Positions 1-6,304 of a stretch of 10,717 bases of DNA are shown here, piece by piece. The notes below the pieces were generated by a model. It saw only the letters and a list, made by a program, of their open reading frames with translations, ran no database searches and was not told the origin of the DNA. The position numbers were made by a program, and so were the translations under genes. Position 1 is the stretch's first letter. Each line of letters begins with the position of its first letter. Source of the stretch: Nocardioides sp. (lineage in GTDB: Bacteria > Actinomycetota > Actinomycetes > Propionibacteriales > Nocardioidaceae). The stretch spans positions 1-10,717 of the forward strand of contig JAOPXF010000168.1 in the NCBI GenBank assembly GCA_025965295.1, written 5' to 3'.

Positions 1-1157
1 GTCTGCTGCGCACGATGTCCGGACTGCTGGATGACTGGTCCCCGGTCATCGAAGGCTCAGAGCTCGGTGAGCATCCATTCGAACCCATCACCTCGGTGAG
101 CAAGCGCCGTGCCGCTGAACTCGGAGACCAGCTCCCGGTCTCCTGGAGGAGCCGCGACGAGCGTTACTTCGAGAAACTGGCCACGCCCGACACGAGTGTG
201 GCGGACCTCATCGGCGACGTCGACCCGATGAAGGTGGCCGAAGGGCGCAGCCTCGGCGACCCCGAGACGATCCACTTCGGGCTCATCCCCCGCAGCCACC
301 GCGGCATCGTCGCCATCAACGAGCTGCCCGACCTCGCCGAGCGGATCCAGGTCGCGATGCTGAACGTGATGGAGGAGCGCGACATCCAGATCCGTGGCTA
401 CGTGCTCCGGCTGCCGCTGGACGTGCTCGTCGTGGCGAGCGCCAACCCCGAGGACTACACCAACCGCGGCCGGATCATCACCCCGCTCAAGGACCGCTTC
501 GGCGCCGAGATCCGCACCCACTACCCGGTCGAGCTCGACGACGAGGTCCGGGTGATCCGGCAGGAGGCCGCACTGGTGGCCGACGTCCCCGACCACCTCG
601 TCGAGATCCTGGCCCGCTTCACGCGGGCGCTGCGGGAGTCCAGCGCGGTCGACCAGCGCTCGGGTGTCTCCGCGCGCTTCGCGATCGCGGGCGCCGAGAC
701 CATCGCGGCCGCGGCGCTGCACCGCGCCAGCGCCCAGGGCGAGGACGAGGCGGTGGCCCGGGTCGTTGACCTCGAGACCGCGGTCGACGTGCTCGGCGGC
801 AAGATCGAGTTCGAGTCCGGTGAGGAGGGGCGCGAGCACGAGATCCTCACCCACCTGCTCCGGACCGCCACCGCCGAGACGGTCCGCCAGCACTTCCGCG
901 GCCTCGACTTCGCGGTCCTCGTCGACGCGCTCGAGAGCGGCATCATGGTGACGACCGGCGAGCAGGTCACCGCCCGCGACTTCCTCACCGGCCTGCCGGT
1001 GCTCGGCGAGTCCGAGCTGTACGACGACGTCTGCGACCGGCTCGGTGCCACCAACGACGGCCAGCGCGCCGGCGCGATCGAGCTGGCCCTCGAGGGGCTC
1101 TACCTGGCCCGCAAGGTCAGCAAGGAGACCGGCGGCGGGGAGACGGTCTACGGATGA
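1..1157 (+). CDS. MoxR/magnesium-chelatase-like AAA+ ATPase, 5' partial
   Basis: This is the C-terminal part of an AAA+ ATPase of the MoxR/magnesium chelatase I (BchI-like) group. The frame is already open at base 3, before the first ATG at 15, so the gene starts upstream and the Walker A loop is outside the window. Counting from the ATG at 15, I see a Walker B-like segment RGIVAINELPDL (residues 96-107), in which Asn102 replaces the usual Asp before the catalytic Glu103. Sensor 1 lies around VVASANPED (Asn144), and the arginine-finger region is LKDRF (Arg161). The C-terminal half is the helical lid. The stop overlaps the start of the VWA gene (ATGA, 1154-1157), so the two are almost certainly co-translated. 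MoxR ATPases paired with VWA proteins act as chaperones or metal-insertion machines in characterised systems (RavA-ViaA, NorQ-NorD, CbbQ-CbbO); the client here is unknown. I am sure of the family, not of the role. Confidence 0.9.
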   Translation, partial: LLRTMSGLLDDWSPVIEGSELGEHPFEPITSVSKRRAAELGDQLPVSWRSRDERYFEKLATPDTSVADLIGDVDPMKVAEGRSLGDPETIHFGLIPRSHRGIVAINELPDLAERIQVAMLNVMEERDIQIRGYVLRLPLDVLVVASANPEDYTNRGRIITPLKDRFGAEIRTHYPVELDDEVRVIRQEAALVADVPDHLVEILARFTRALRESSAVDQRSGVSARFAIAGAETIAAAALHRASAQGEDEAVARVVDLETAVDVLGGKIEFESGEEGREHEILTHLLRTATAETVRQHFRGLDFAVLVDALESGIMVTTGEQVTARDFLTGLPVLGESELYDDVCDRLGATNDGQRAGAIELALEGLYLARKVSKETGGGETVYG

Positions 1158-3192
1158 CGCGTCGTGCCCAGCCTCGCTCCCGCTACGGCCCCTACGACGG
1201 CGGACCGGACCCGCTCGCGGCGCCCGTCGACCTCGCCAAGGCGCTCGACGCGATCGGGCAGGACGTGATGGCGGGCTACTCGCCCGAACGCGCCATGCGC
1301 GAGTTCCTGCGCCGCGGCGGCCAGGACCAGCGCGGCCTCGACGACCTGGCTCGCCGGGTCGCCGAGCGGCGGCGCGAGCTGCTGCAGCGGCACAACCTCG
1401 ACGGCACCCTCCAGGAGGTCAGGGAGCTCCTCGAGCACGCGCTGCTCGAGGAGCGCAAGCAGCTGGCCCGCGACGTCGACATGGACGACGCCGACCGCGC
1501 CTTCCGCGAGATGCAGCTCGAGAACCTCCCGTCGTCCACGGCGGCAGCGGTCAACGAGCTGTCGACGTACGACTGGAGCAGCCGCGAGGCGCGCGAGGAC
1601 TTCGAGAGGATCAAGGACCTGCTCGGTCGTGAGCTGCTCGACCAGCGCTTCGCGGGCATGAAGCAGGCGCTCGAGAACGCCACCGACGAGGACCGCGCGG
1701 CGATCAACGAGATGCTCCAGGACCTCAACCAGCTGCTGGAGTCGCACCGGCGGGGCGAGGACACCCCCGAGCAGTTCCGGGAGTTCATGGACAAGCACGG
1801 CGACTACTTCCCGGAGAACCCCCAGGACGTCGACGAGCTCCTCGACTCGCTCGCGCAGCGGGCCGCCGCCGCGCAGCGGATGCGCAACTCGATGACCCAG
1901 GAACAGCGCGACCAGCTCGACGCGCTCGCCTCCCAGGCGTTCGGGTCGCCCGAGCTGATGCAGTCGCTGTCCCAGCTCGACGGCAACCTCCAGGCGCTGC
2001 GCCCCGGCGAGGACTGGGGGGGCTCCGAGCGGTTCGACGGCGAGGCGGGGTTGGGCCTCGGCGACGGCACCGGCGTGCTCCAGGACCTCGCCGACCTCGA
2101 CCAGCTCTCCGAGCAGCTCTCGCAGTCGTACGGCGGCGCCCGGATGGACGACCTCGACCTCGACAAGCTCTCCCGCCAGCTCGGCGACGAGCCGCGGTCG
2201 ACGCGCGCACGCTGCAGGAGCTGGAGAAGGCGCTGCGCGACACCGGCTACCTGAAGCGCGGCTCCGACGGCCAGCTCAAGCTCAGCCCGAAGGCCATGCG
2301 CCAGCTCGGCAAGGCCCTGCTCAAGGACGTCGCCAACCGGATGACCGGGCGCCAGGGGCAGCGCGACCTGCGCCAGGCCGGGGCCGCGGGGGAGCGGTCC
2401 GGGGCCACCCGCGAGTGGGCGTTCGGCGACACCGAGCCCTGGGACGTGACCCGCACCGTCACCAACGCGGTCATCCGCACCGTGTCCGAGGGTGGCGACG
2501 CGCGCGGCGGCGTGCGCCTCGAGATCGGCGACGTCGAGGTGACCGAGACCGAGGCCCGCACCCAGGCCTGCGTCGCGCTCCTCGTGGACACGTCGTTCTC
2601 GATGGCGATGGACGGCCGCTGGGTGCCGATGAAGCGCACCGCGCTCGCCCTGCACACGCTGATCAGGTCGCGCTTCCGCGGCGACGCCCTGCAGCTGATC
2701 GGCTTCGGCCGGCACGCGGAGGTCATGGAGATCGAGCAGCTCACCGGCCTGGACGCGATGTGGGACAAGGGCACCAACCTGCACCACGCCCTGCTGCTCG
2801 CCAACCGGCACTTCCGCAGGCACCCCAACGCCCAGCCGGTGCTGCTGATCGTCACCGACGGCGAGCCGACCTCCCACCTGGAGCCGGACGGCGAGGTCTA
2901 CTTCTCCTATCCTCCGCACCCCTTGACGGTCGCGTACGCCGTACGCGAGCTCGACAACTCCGGCCGGCTCGGCGCGCAGACGACGTTCTTCCGGCTCGGC
3001 GAGGATCCCGGCCTCGCCCGGTTCATCGACTCGATGGCCAAGCGGGTCGACGGCCGCGTGGTCGCTCCCGAGCTCGACGACCTCGGAGCCGCAGTGGTGG
3101 GCTCCTACCTGGGGTCGCGCGGTCCCGCCGGCCACCAGGGCGGCTACGGCGACTGGTTCGGCGCCCGCGGCTTCTGGGTCGGGGACGACTGA
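1154..3192 (+). pseudogene. VWA domain-containing protein, partner of the AAA+ ATPase, broken by a one-base frameshift
   Basis: Two adjacent frames together encode one VWA protein of about 679 residues. The first runs 1154-2254 (366 aa); the second is open through the junction and ends at 3192. Its first internal ATG is at 2296. Frame 2 is sensible up to Glu346 (codon 2189-2191) and then turns into an Arg/Ser/Cys-rich tail. Frame 1 from GCC at 2191 continues as AAVDARTLQELEKALRDTGY, which is what the helical domain should look like. The N-terminal ~450 residues are charged and helical, with two related segments (DLADLDQLSEQL and DDLDLDKLSRQL) just before the break. The C-terminal VWA domain has a complete MIDAS: DTSFS (2587-2601, Asp479), Thr541 in KGTN (2773) and Asp569 in VTDGEP (2857). 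The start at 1154 overlaps the ATPase stop. If the deletion is real the protein is truncated before its VWA domain; a sequencing error is the main alternative. Confidence 0.85.
2189..2193 (+). other. apparent one-base deletion (frameshift site) in the VWA gene
   Basis: The bases read GAGCC. GAGGCC (Glu-Ala) would join the upstream frame 2 to the downstream frame 1 without disturbing either. One missing G accounts for the whole disruption. There is no homopolymer run or classical slippery heptamer here, so programmed recoding is not suggested by the sequence. Confidence 0.75.
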
Positions 3193-3202
3193 GCCGTCCC
3201 CG
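3180..3202. terminator. hairpin between convergent VWA and DUF2695 genes
   Basis: CGGGGACG (3180-3187) pairs with CGTCCCCG (3195-3202), giving an 8-bp perfect stem with a 7-base loop. The loop contains the TGA stop of the VWA gene (3190-3192). A second, weaker GCCGG/CCGGC pairing (3202-3206 with 3216-3220) spans the DUF2695 stop. There is no U-tract, as is common for actinobacterial hairpins, so a terminator role is inferred from position and symmetry. Confidence 0.5.
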
Positions 3203-3209
3203 CCGGGCG

Positions 3210-3599
3210 TCAGCGCCGGCGCACGCGCTCCCAGTTGCCGCACGGGCGCGTGGAGGTGCTGTGGACCCCGGCGCAGTCGGGGAGCTCCTCGGGCGTCTCC
3301 AGCTCGTCGGTGTCGATGTCGCGCACCAGCACGTGCCGGGCCGGCCGGATGCCGTTGAGGAAGATCTCGCAGTCACAGAAGCCGCCCATGGCACCGAGCC
3401 GCCGCTCGAGGCCGTCGGCCCGCGGTGAGCGCAGGTCGCGGAAGCGCCGCGCCCACCTCAGGGTCTCGTCGCAGCCGAAGGTGTCGAGCATCCGGGCGAC
3501 GTAGCAGCCGAGGCACTCGGCCGTGCCGGGCTGCGTGAGCGCCTCCGCGTGCTGTCGTACGTGCTCCTCCGCCTCGCTCACGAGGCTGCTGTCGGTCAT
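3210..3599 (-). CDS. DUF2695 domain-containing protein
   Basis: This is a 129-residue soluble protein of unknown function. The block GAMGGFCDCEIFLNG (residues 69-83) is the signature I associate with DUF2695. Cysteines occur in pairs, C29-x2-C32 (ECLGCYV) and C75-x-C77 (FCDCE), with others at 43, 109 and 120. This could form a metal-binding or redox site, but that is inference. I chose the ATG at 3599 because GGGAGG (3609-3604) lies four bases before it. An upstream in-frame ATG at 3647 would add 16 residues unlike the rest and has no ribosome binding site. The gene converges on the VWA gene with 17 bases between stops and diverges from the small membrane protein gene. Confidence 0.85.
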   Translation of the reverse strand: MTDSSLVSEAEEHVRQHAEALTQPGTAECLGCYVARMLDTFGCDETLRWARRFRDLRSPRADGLERRLGAMGGFCDCEIFLNGIRPARHVLVRDIDTDELETPEELPDCAGVHSTSTRPCGNWERVRRR

Positions 3600-3602
3600 G
3601 GT

Positions 3603-3609
3603 CCCTCCC
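3603..3609 (-). promoter_or_regulatory. ribosome binding site of the DUF2695 gene
   Basis: GGGAGGG on the minus strand ends three bases before the ATG at 3599. It decides the start codon in favour of 3599 over the in-frame ATG at 3647. Confidence 0.7.
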
Positions 3610-3672
3610 GGTGTCCGTGTCGTGTGACCAGGTCTACCCGCGCCCACCGACAGCCGATGAGGGGCGATCCGA

Positions 3673-3678
3673 CAAGAT
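3673..3678 (+). promoter_or_regulatory. possible -10 element, leaderless CBU_0592-like gene
   Basis: CAAGAT sits seven bases before the GTG at 3686. It keeps the A at position 2 and T at position 6 of the actinobacterial TANNNT pattern. No clear -35 and no Shine-Dalgarno are visible. It is weaker than the other -10 candidates in the window. Confidence 0.35.
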
Positions 3679-3685
3679 TGCGCCC

Positions 3686-3946
3686 GTGGATCTCACCGTC
3701 GTCGTCGTCAATGTCCTGGGCTGGCTCGGGATGGCCCTGCTGATCAGCGCCTACGGGCTCGTGACCGCCGGACGCGTGCACGCGAGCGGGCTCGGCTTCC
3801 AGCTGATGAACCTCTTCGGCGGCGCCTTCCTGATGGTCAACTCGGCGTACTACAGCGCCTGGCCGTCCGCGGCCCTCAACCTGGTCTGGGTGATCATCGG
3901 CGCGGTCGGCCTGGTCCGCGCCCGGGTCCGCCCGGCTACCACCTAG
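3686..3946 (+). CDS. small membrane protein, CBU_0592-like
   Basis: This is an 86-residue protein with three predicted membrane helices, roughly residues 4-26, 33-54 and 58-77. It resembles the small CBU_0592-like membrane family, whose members are sometimes labelled transporters without proof; the function is unknown. I chose the GTG at 3686 because the hydrophobic domain begins directly after it. The ATG at 3611 in the same frame adds 25 polar residues that look like translated intergenic DNA and overlap the promoter region of the divergent DUF2695 gene. The C-terminus is short and basic (RARVRP), which would favour a cytoplasmic end. The gene converges on the cobalamin-binding protein gene across a large hairpin. 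Confidence 0.75.
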   Translation: MDLTVVVVNVLGWLGMALLISAYGLVTAGRVHASGLGFQLMNLFGGAFLMVNSAYYSAWPSAALNLVWVIIGAVGLVRARVRPATT

Positions 3947-3954
3947 CGCTCAGA

Positions 3955-4006
3955 GGGGTCGTGTGCCTGAGCACGCGCCCCACCGCGTCCTCGGGCACAC
4001 GACCCC
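3955..4006. terminator. large bidirectional terminator hairpin
   Basis: GGGGTCGTGTGCCTGAG (3955-3971) pairs with CTCGGGCACACGACCCC (3990-4006): 17 pairs, one of them a G-U wobble on the plus-strand transcript. Above a single C-C mismatch the stem continues with ACGCG/CGCGT (3973-3977 with 3984-3988) around a CCCCAC loop. The hairpin fills the 61-base gap between two convergent genes and works equally on either transcript. No U-tract is present. Confidence 0.75.
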
Positions 4007-4007
4007 G

Positions 4008-4856
4008 TCAGAGCGGGTGCAGGACGCCGGCCAGCTCCTCGATGCCGTCGACCAGCCGGGTGCCCGGACGGGCCCAGGCGGCGTTGGCGTCGACCGGGTG
4101 CACGGGCACGCCCGCGGGCAGGACTCCCGAGGCGACCAGCTCGTCCGCCAGCGCCGTCGCCCCGGCCAGGTCGTAGCCACAGGGGGCGGCCACGACCAGG
4201 TCCGGCGCCGCCGCGCGGACGGCCTCCCACGTGGTCCGCAGGGAGCTCGCCCCCGCCGTCGCGAGCAGCGGCTCGCCGCCGGCCGCCTCGATCATCTCCG
4301 GCACCCAGTGGCCGGGCGCGAACGGTGGGTCGGTCCACTCCAGCAGCATCACCCGCGGCCGTCGCAGCCCCCCGACGCGGGCGCGCACGGCGTCCAGCCG
4401 GGCCTGCAGTGAGTCCACGAGTGAGATCGCCTCGGCGACGTGCCCGGTGGCCCGCCCCAGCACCACGATCGACTCGAAGACCTCGTCCAGCGTGTGCGGG
4501 TCGATGGTGAGCACGTCGGCCGTGCACCCCAGGTGCGCGAGTGCGTCGTCGACGACCGAGACGTCGACCGCGCAGACGGCGCACAGGTCCTGGGTGACGA
4601 CCAGGTCGGCGTCCAGGCCGGACAGGGCGCCCTCGTCGAGGTGGTAGAGGTCGTCGCCGTCGGCGAGGGCCGCCACCACGAAGGCGTCGATGGCGGCCGG
4701 GGTGAGCCCCTCGGGCATCGCCGACGTGGACACGATCGTCCGGTCGCGGGCCTCGGCGGGGAAGTCGCACTCGAACGTCACGCCCACGACGTCGTCGCCG
4801 GCGCCGATCGCGAAGAGGATCTCGGTCGTCGAGGGGAGCAGGGACACGATGCGCAT
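4008..4856 (-). CDS. cobalamin-binding / BtuF-like substrate-binding protein without signal peptide
   Basis: This 282-residue protein is of the periplasmic-binding-protein class III fold (FecB/BtuF-like), in the branch usually annotated as cobalamin-binding protein. Family features are the N-terminal RIVSLLPSTTEILFAIGAGD, GVTFECDFP (residues 25-33), TQDLCAVCAV (88-97, with a CxxC at 92-95) and EWTDPPFAPGHWVPEMIEAAGG (173-194). It has no signal peptide or lipobox, and no BtuC or BtuD gene is adjacent, so classical vitamin B12 uptake is doubtful; a cytoplasmic corrinoid-related role is possible but unproven. I chose the ATG at 4856 because the family fold starts at once and a -10 element lies seven bases upstream. 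The in-frame ATG at 4880 adds only eight residues and would overlap the promoter. The gene is divergent from the TauE/SafE permease with 24 bases between starts. Confidence 0.85.
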   Translation of the reverse strand: MRIVSLLPSTTEILFAIGAGDDVVGVTFECDFPAEARDRTIVSTSAMPEGLTPAAIDAFVVAALADGDDLYHLDEGALSGLDADLVVTQDLCAVCAVDVSVVDDALAHLGCTADVLTIDPHTLDEVFESIVVLGRATGHVAEAISLVDSLQARLDAVRARVGGLRRPRVMLLEWTDPPFAPGHWVPEMIEAAGGEPLLATAGASSLRTTWEAVRAAAPDLVVAAPCGYDLAGATALADELVASGVLPAGVPVHPVDANAAWARPGTRLVDGIEELAGVLHPL

Positions 4857-4863
4857 GACCCTG

Positions 4864-4869
4864 ACCCTA
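4864..4869 (-). promoter_or_regulatory. -10 element for the cobalamin-binding protein gene
   Basis: TAGGGT on the minus strand (ACCCTA on plus) ends seven bases before the ATG at 4856. The transcript would start at or next to the A of the start codon, giving a leaderless mRNA. No Shine-Dalgarno is present. It overlaps the -10 of the divergent permease gene by the dinucleotide TA at 4868-4869. Confidence 0.6.
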
Positions 4870-4873
4870 CGAT
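4868..4873 (+). promoter_or_regulatory. -10 element for the TauE/SafE permease gene
   Basis: TACGAT ends seven bases before the ATG at 4881, fitting a leaderless start. There is no Shine-Dalgarno and no clear -35. It shares TA (4868-4869) with the opposing -10. Confidence 0.6.
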
Positions 4874-4880
4874 CGCGCAC

Positions 4881-5660
4881 ATGGGTGACCCGTCAGCGAC
4901 CGTGCTCGCCCTGCTGGCCCTGGCCGGCCTGACCGCCGGCTTCGTCGACGCCGTGGTCGGCGGCGGCGGGCTGGTCCAGCTCCCGGCGCTGCTCCTCGGG
5001 CTCCCGGGTGCCTCGCCGCTGCAGGTCCTCGCCACCAACAAGCTCGCGTCGATCTGCGGCACCTCCGTGAGCTCGACGACGTACTACCGCCGGGTCCGCC
5101 CCGACCCGCGGACCTTCGTCCCCCTGATGTTGCTCGCCTTCCTCGGCTCGATGGTGGGTGCCGTGGTGGCCTCGCAGCTGCCGCGCTCGGCGTTCGACCC
5201 GATCGTGCTCGTCGTCCTGGTCGTCGTCGGGACGTACGTCGTGCTGACGCCCAAGCTCGGGCAGCAGACCGTGCTGCGCTTCTCCGGCCACCGGCACACG
5301 GCTGCTGCCATGGCGACCGGCCTGGTCATCGGCTTCTACGACGGGGCGCTCGGCCCGGGCACGGGCTCGTTCTTCGTGTTCACGCTGGTCGGCCTGCTCG
5401 GCTACGACTTCCTGGAGTCCTCGGCCAAGGCCCGGATGGCCAACTGGGCCACCAACCTGGGCGCCCTCGTCATCTTCGTGCCGCAGGACGGCGTGCTCTG
5501 GAAGGTCGGCCTGGTCATGGGCGCGGCCAACCTGGTCGGCGGCTACGTCGGCGCCCGGACGGCGGTCGCGCGGGGCACGCGCTTCGTGCGCGTGTTCTTC
5601 ATCGTCGTCGTGTCCGCGTTCATCGTGCGGATCGGCGGGGACGTGCTCGGCGTCTGGTGA
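4881..5660 (+). CDS. TauE/SafE (TSUP) family membrane permease
   Basis: This 259-residue integral membrane protein belongs to the sulfite exporter TauE/SafE family (DUF81, TSUP). Characterised members move sulfur-containing organic or inorganic anions; the substrate here cannot be read from sequence. It shows the family's internal duplication: GFVDAVVGGGGLVQLPAL (residues 21-38) in the first half is echoed by GFYDGALGPGTGSFFVF in the second (from about residue 153). Roughly eight hydrophobic segments span the protein, with basic loops such as YYRRVRPDPR and FSGHRH between them. The ATG at 4881 is set by the membrane domain and the -10 seven bases upstream. The open frame continues further upstream, but that part is antisense to the cobalamin-binding gene. 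The TGA overlaps the GTG of the YigZ gene. Confidence 0.9.
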   Translation: MGDPSATVLALLALAGLTAGFVDAVVGGGGLVQLPALLLGLPGASPLQVLATNKLASICGTSVSSTTYYRRVRPDPRTFVPLMLLAFLGSMVGAVVASQLPRSAFDPIVLVVLVVVGTYVVLTPKLGQQTVLRFSGHRHTAAAMATGLVIGFYDGALGPGTGSFFVFTLVGLLGYDFLESSAKARMANWATNLGALVIFVPQDGVLWKVGLVMGAANLVGGYVGARTAVARGTRFVRVFFIVVVSAFIVRIGGDVLGVW

Positions 5661-6295
5661 CGAGCTACCTCACCGTCGCCCGCGACGGCACCGCCGAGAT
5701 CGAGGTCAAGCGTTCCCGCTTCCTGTGCACCCTCGAGCGGGTCGAGGAGGAGGCCGCCGCCCGGGCCGTCGTCGAGCGGCTCCGCAGGCAGCACTGGGAC
5801 GCCCGGCACCACTGCTCCGCATTCGTGCTCGGCCCGGCCCGCGAGGTCGAGCGCTCCAGCGACGACGGCGAGCCGGCCGGCACCGCCGGTGCGCCGATGC
5901 TGGAGGTGCTGCGCGGCTGGTCGGGTGAGGGCGTCAGCGACGTGGTCGCCGTCGTGAGCCGGTGGTTCGGCGGCACCCTGCTCGGGGCCGGCGGCCTGGT
6001 GCGCGCGTACGGCGACGCCGTCCGTGCCGGTCTCGACGCCACCGGGACGCTGCGGCGCACCCTCGTGCGCGAGCTGCTGCTCGACGTCGACCACGGGGAC
6101 GCCGGGCGGGTCGAGAGCGAGCTCCGCAGCCGGGGCGTCGCGGTGCTCGACACGACGTACGCCGCCCGCGTCGTGCTGCGCCTCGGCGTACCGCCCGACG
6201 AGGAGGACCGTCTGCACGCCCTGGTCGCCGAGCTCACCTCCGGCAGGGCCGAGGCGGTCGTCGCGGGGGAGCGCTGGGTGGACGGCACTCGCTAG
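5657..6295 (+). CDS. IMPACT/YigZ family protein (UPF0029)
   Basis: This 212-residue cytosolic protein belongs to the YigZ/IMPACT family. The N-terminal domain (about residues 1-125) carries the family signatures KRSRFLCTL (18-26), SSDDGEPAGTAGAPML (67-82) and SRWFGGTLLGAGGLVRAY (101-118). The C-terminal domain (about 135-205) is the ferredoxin-like DUF1949-type half. Eukaryotic IMPACT regulates the Gcn2 kinase; the bacterial role is unsettled, with RNA or translation links suggested. The GTG at 5657 overlaps the permease TGA in GTGA, so translation is likely coupled. The length is typical for the family. The TAG stop (6293-6295) is also the first half of the next gene's -10 element. Confidence 0.92.
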   Translation: MTSYLTVARDGTAEIEVKRSRFLCTLERVEEEAAARAVVERLRRQHWDARHHCSAFVLGPAREVERSSDDGEPAGTAGAPMLEVLRGWSGEGVSDVVAVVSRWFGGTLLGAGGLVRAYGDAVRAGLDATGTLRRTLVRELLLDVDHGDAGRVESELRSRGVAVLDTTYAARVVLRLGVPPDEEDRLHALVAELTSGRAEAVVAGERWVDGTR

Positions 6296-6298
6296 CCT
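6293..6298 (+). promoter_or_regulatory. -10 element for the VOC gene, built on the yigZ-like stop codon
   Basis: TAGCCT begins with the TAG stop of the upstream gene and ends exactly six bases before the ATG at 6305. This spacing fits transcription starting at the start codon. The VOC gene has no Shine-Dalgarno, which supports a leaderless reading. Confidence 0.6.
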
Positions 6299-6304
6299 CG
6301 GACC

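Noticed and set aside
57..893. Minus-strand open frame of 278 codons opposite the AAA+ ATPase
   Set aside because: It is antisense to conserved Walker B and sensor motifs, has low-complexity composition and shows no recognisable domain.
2185..2200. Programmed -1 ribosomal frameshift in the VWA gene
   Set aside because: There is no slippery heptamer, homopolymer or obvious downstream stimulator. A one-base deletion or sequencing error is simpler.
1804..3243. Long minus-strand open frame of 479 codons opposite the VWA gene
   Set aside because: It is antisense to a convincing VWA domain with an intact MIDAS. The translation is low-complexity Arg/Ala/Gly/Val, as expected from third-position GC bias, and no motif is recognisable.
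4440..4880. N-terminal extension of the TauE/SafE permease
   Set aside because: The frame is open but antisense to the cobalamin-binding gene, and the membrane domain begins at 4881 right after a -10 element.
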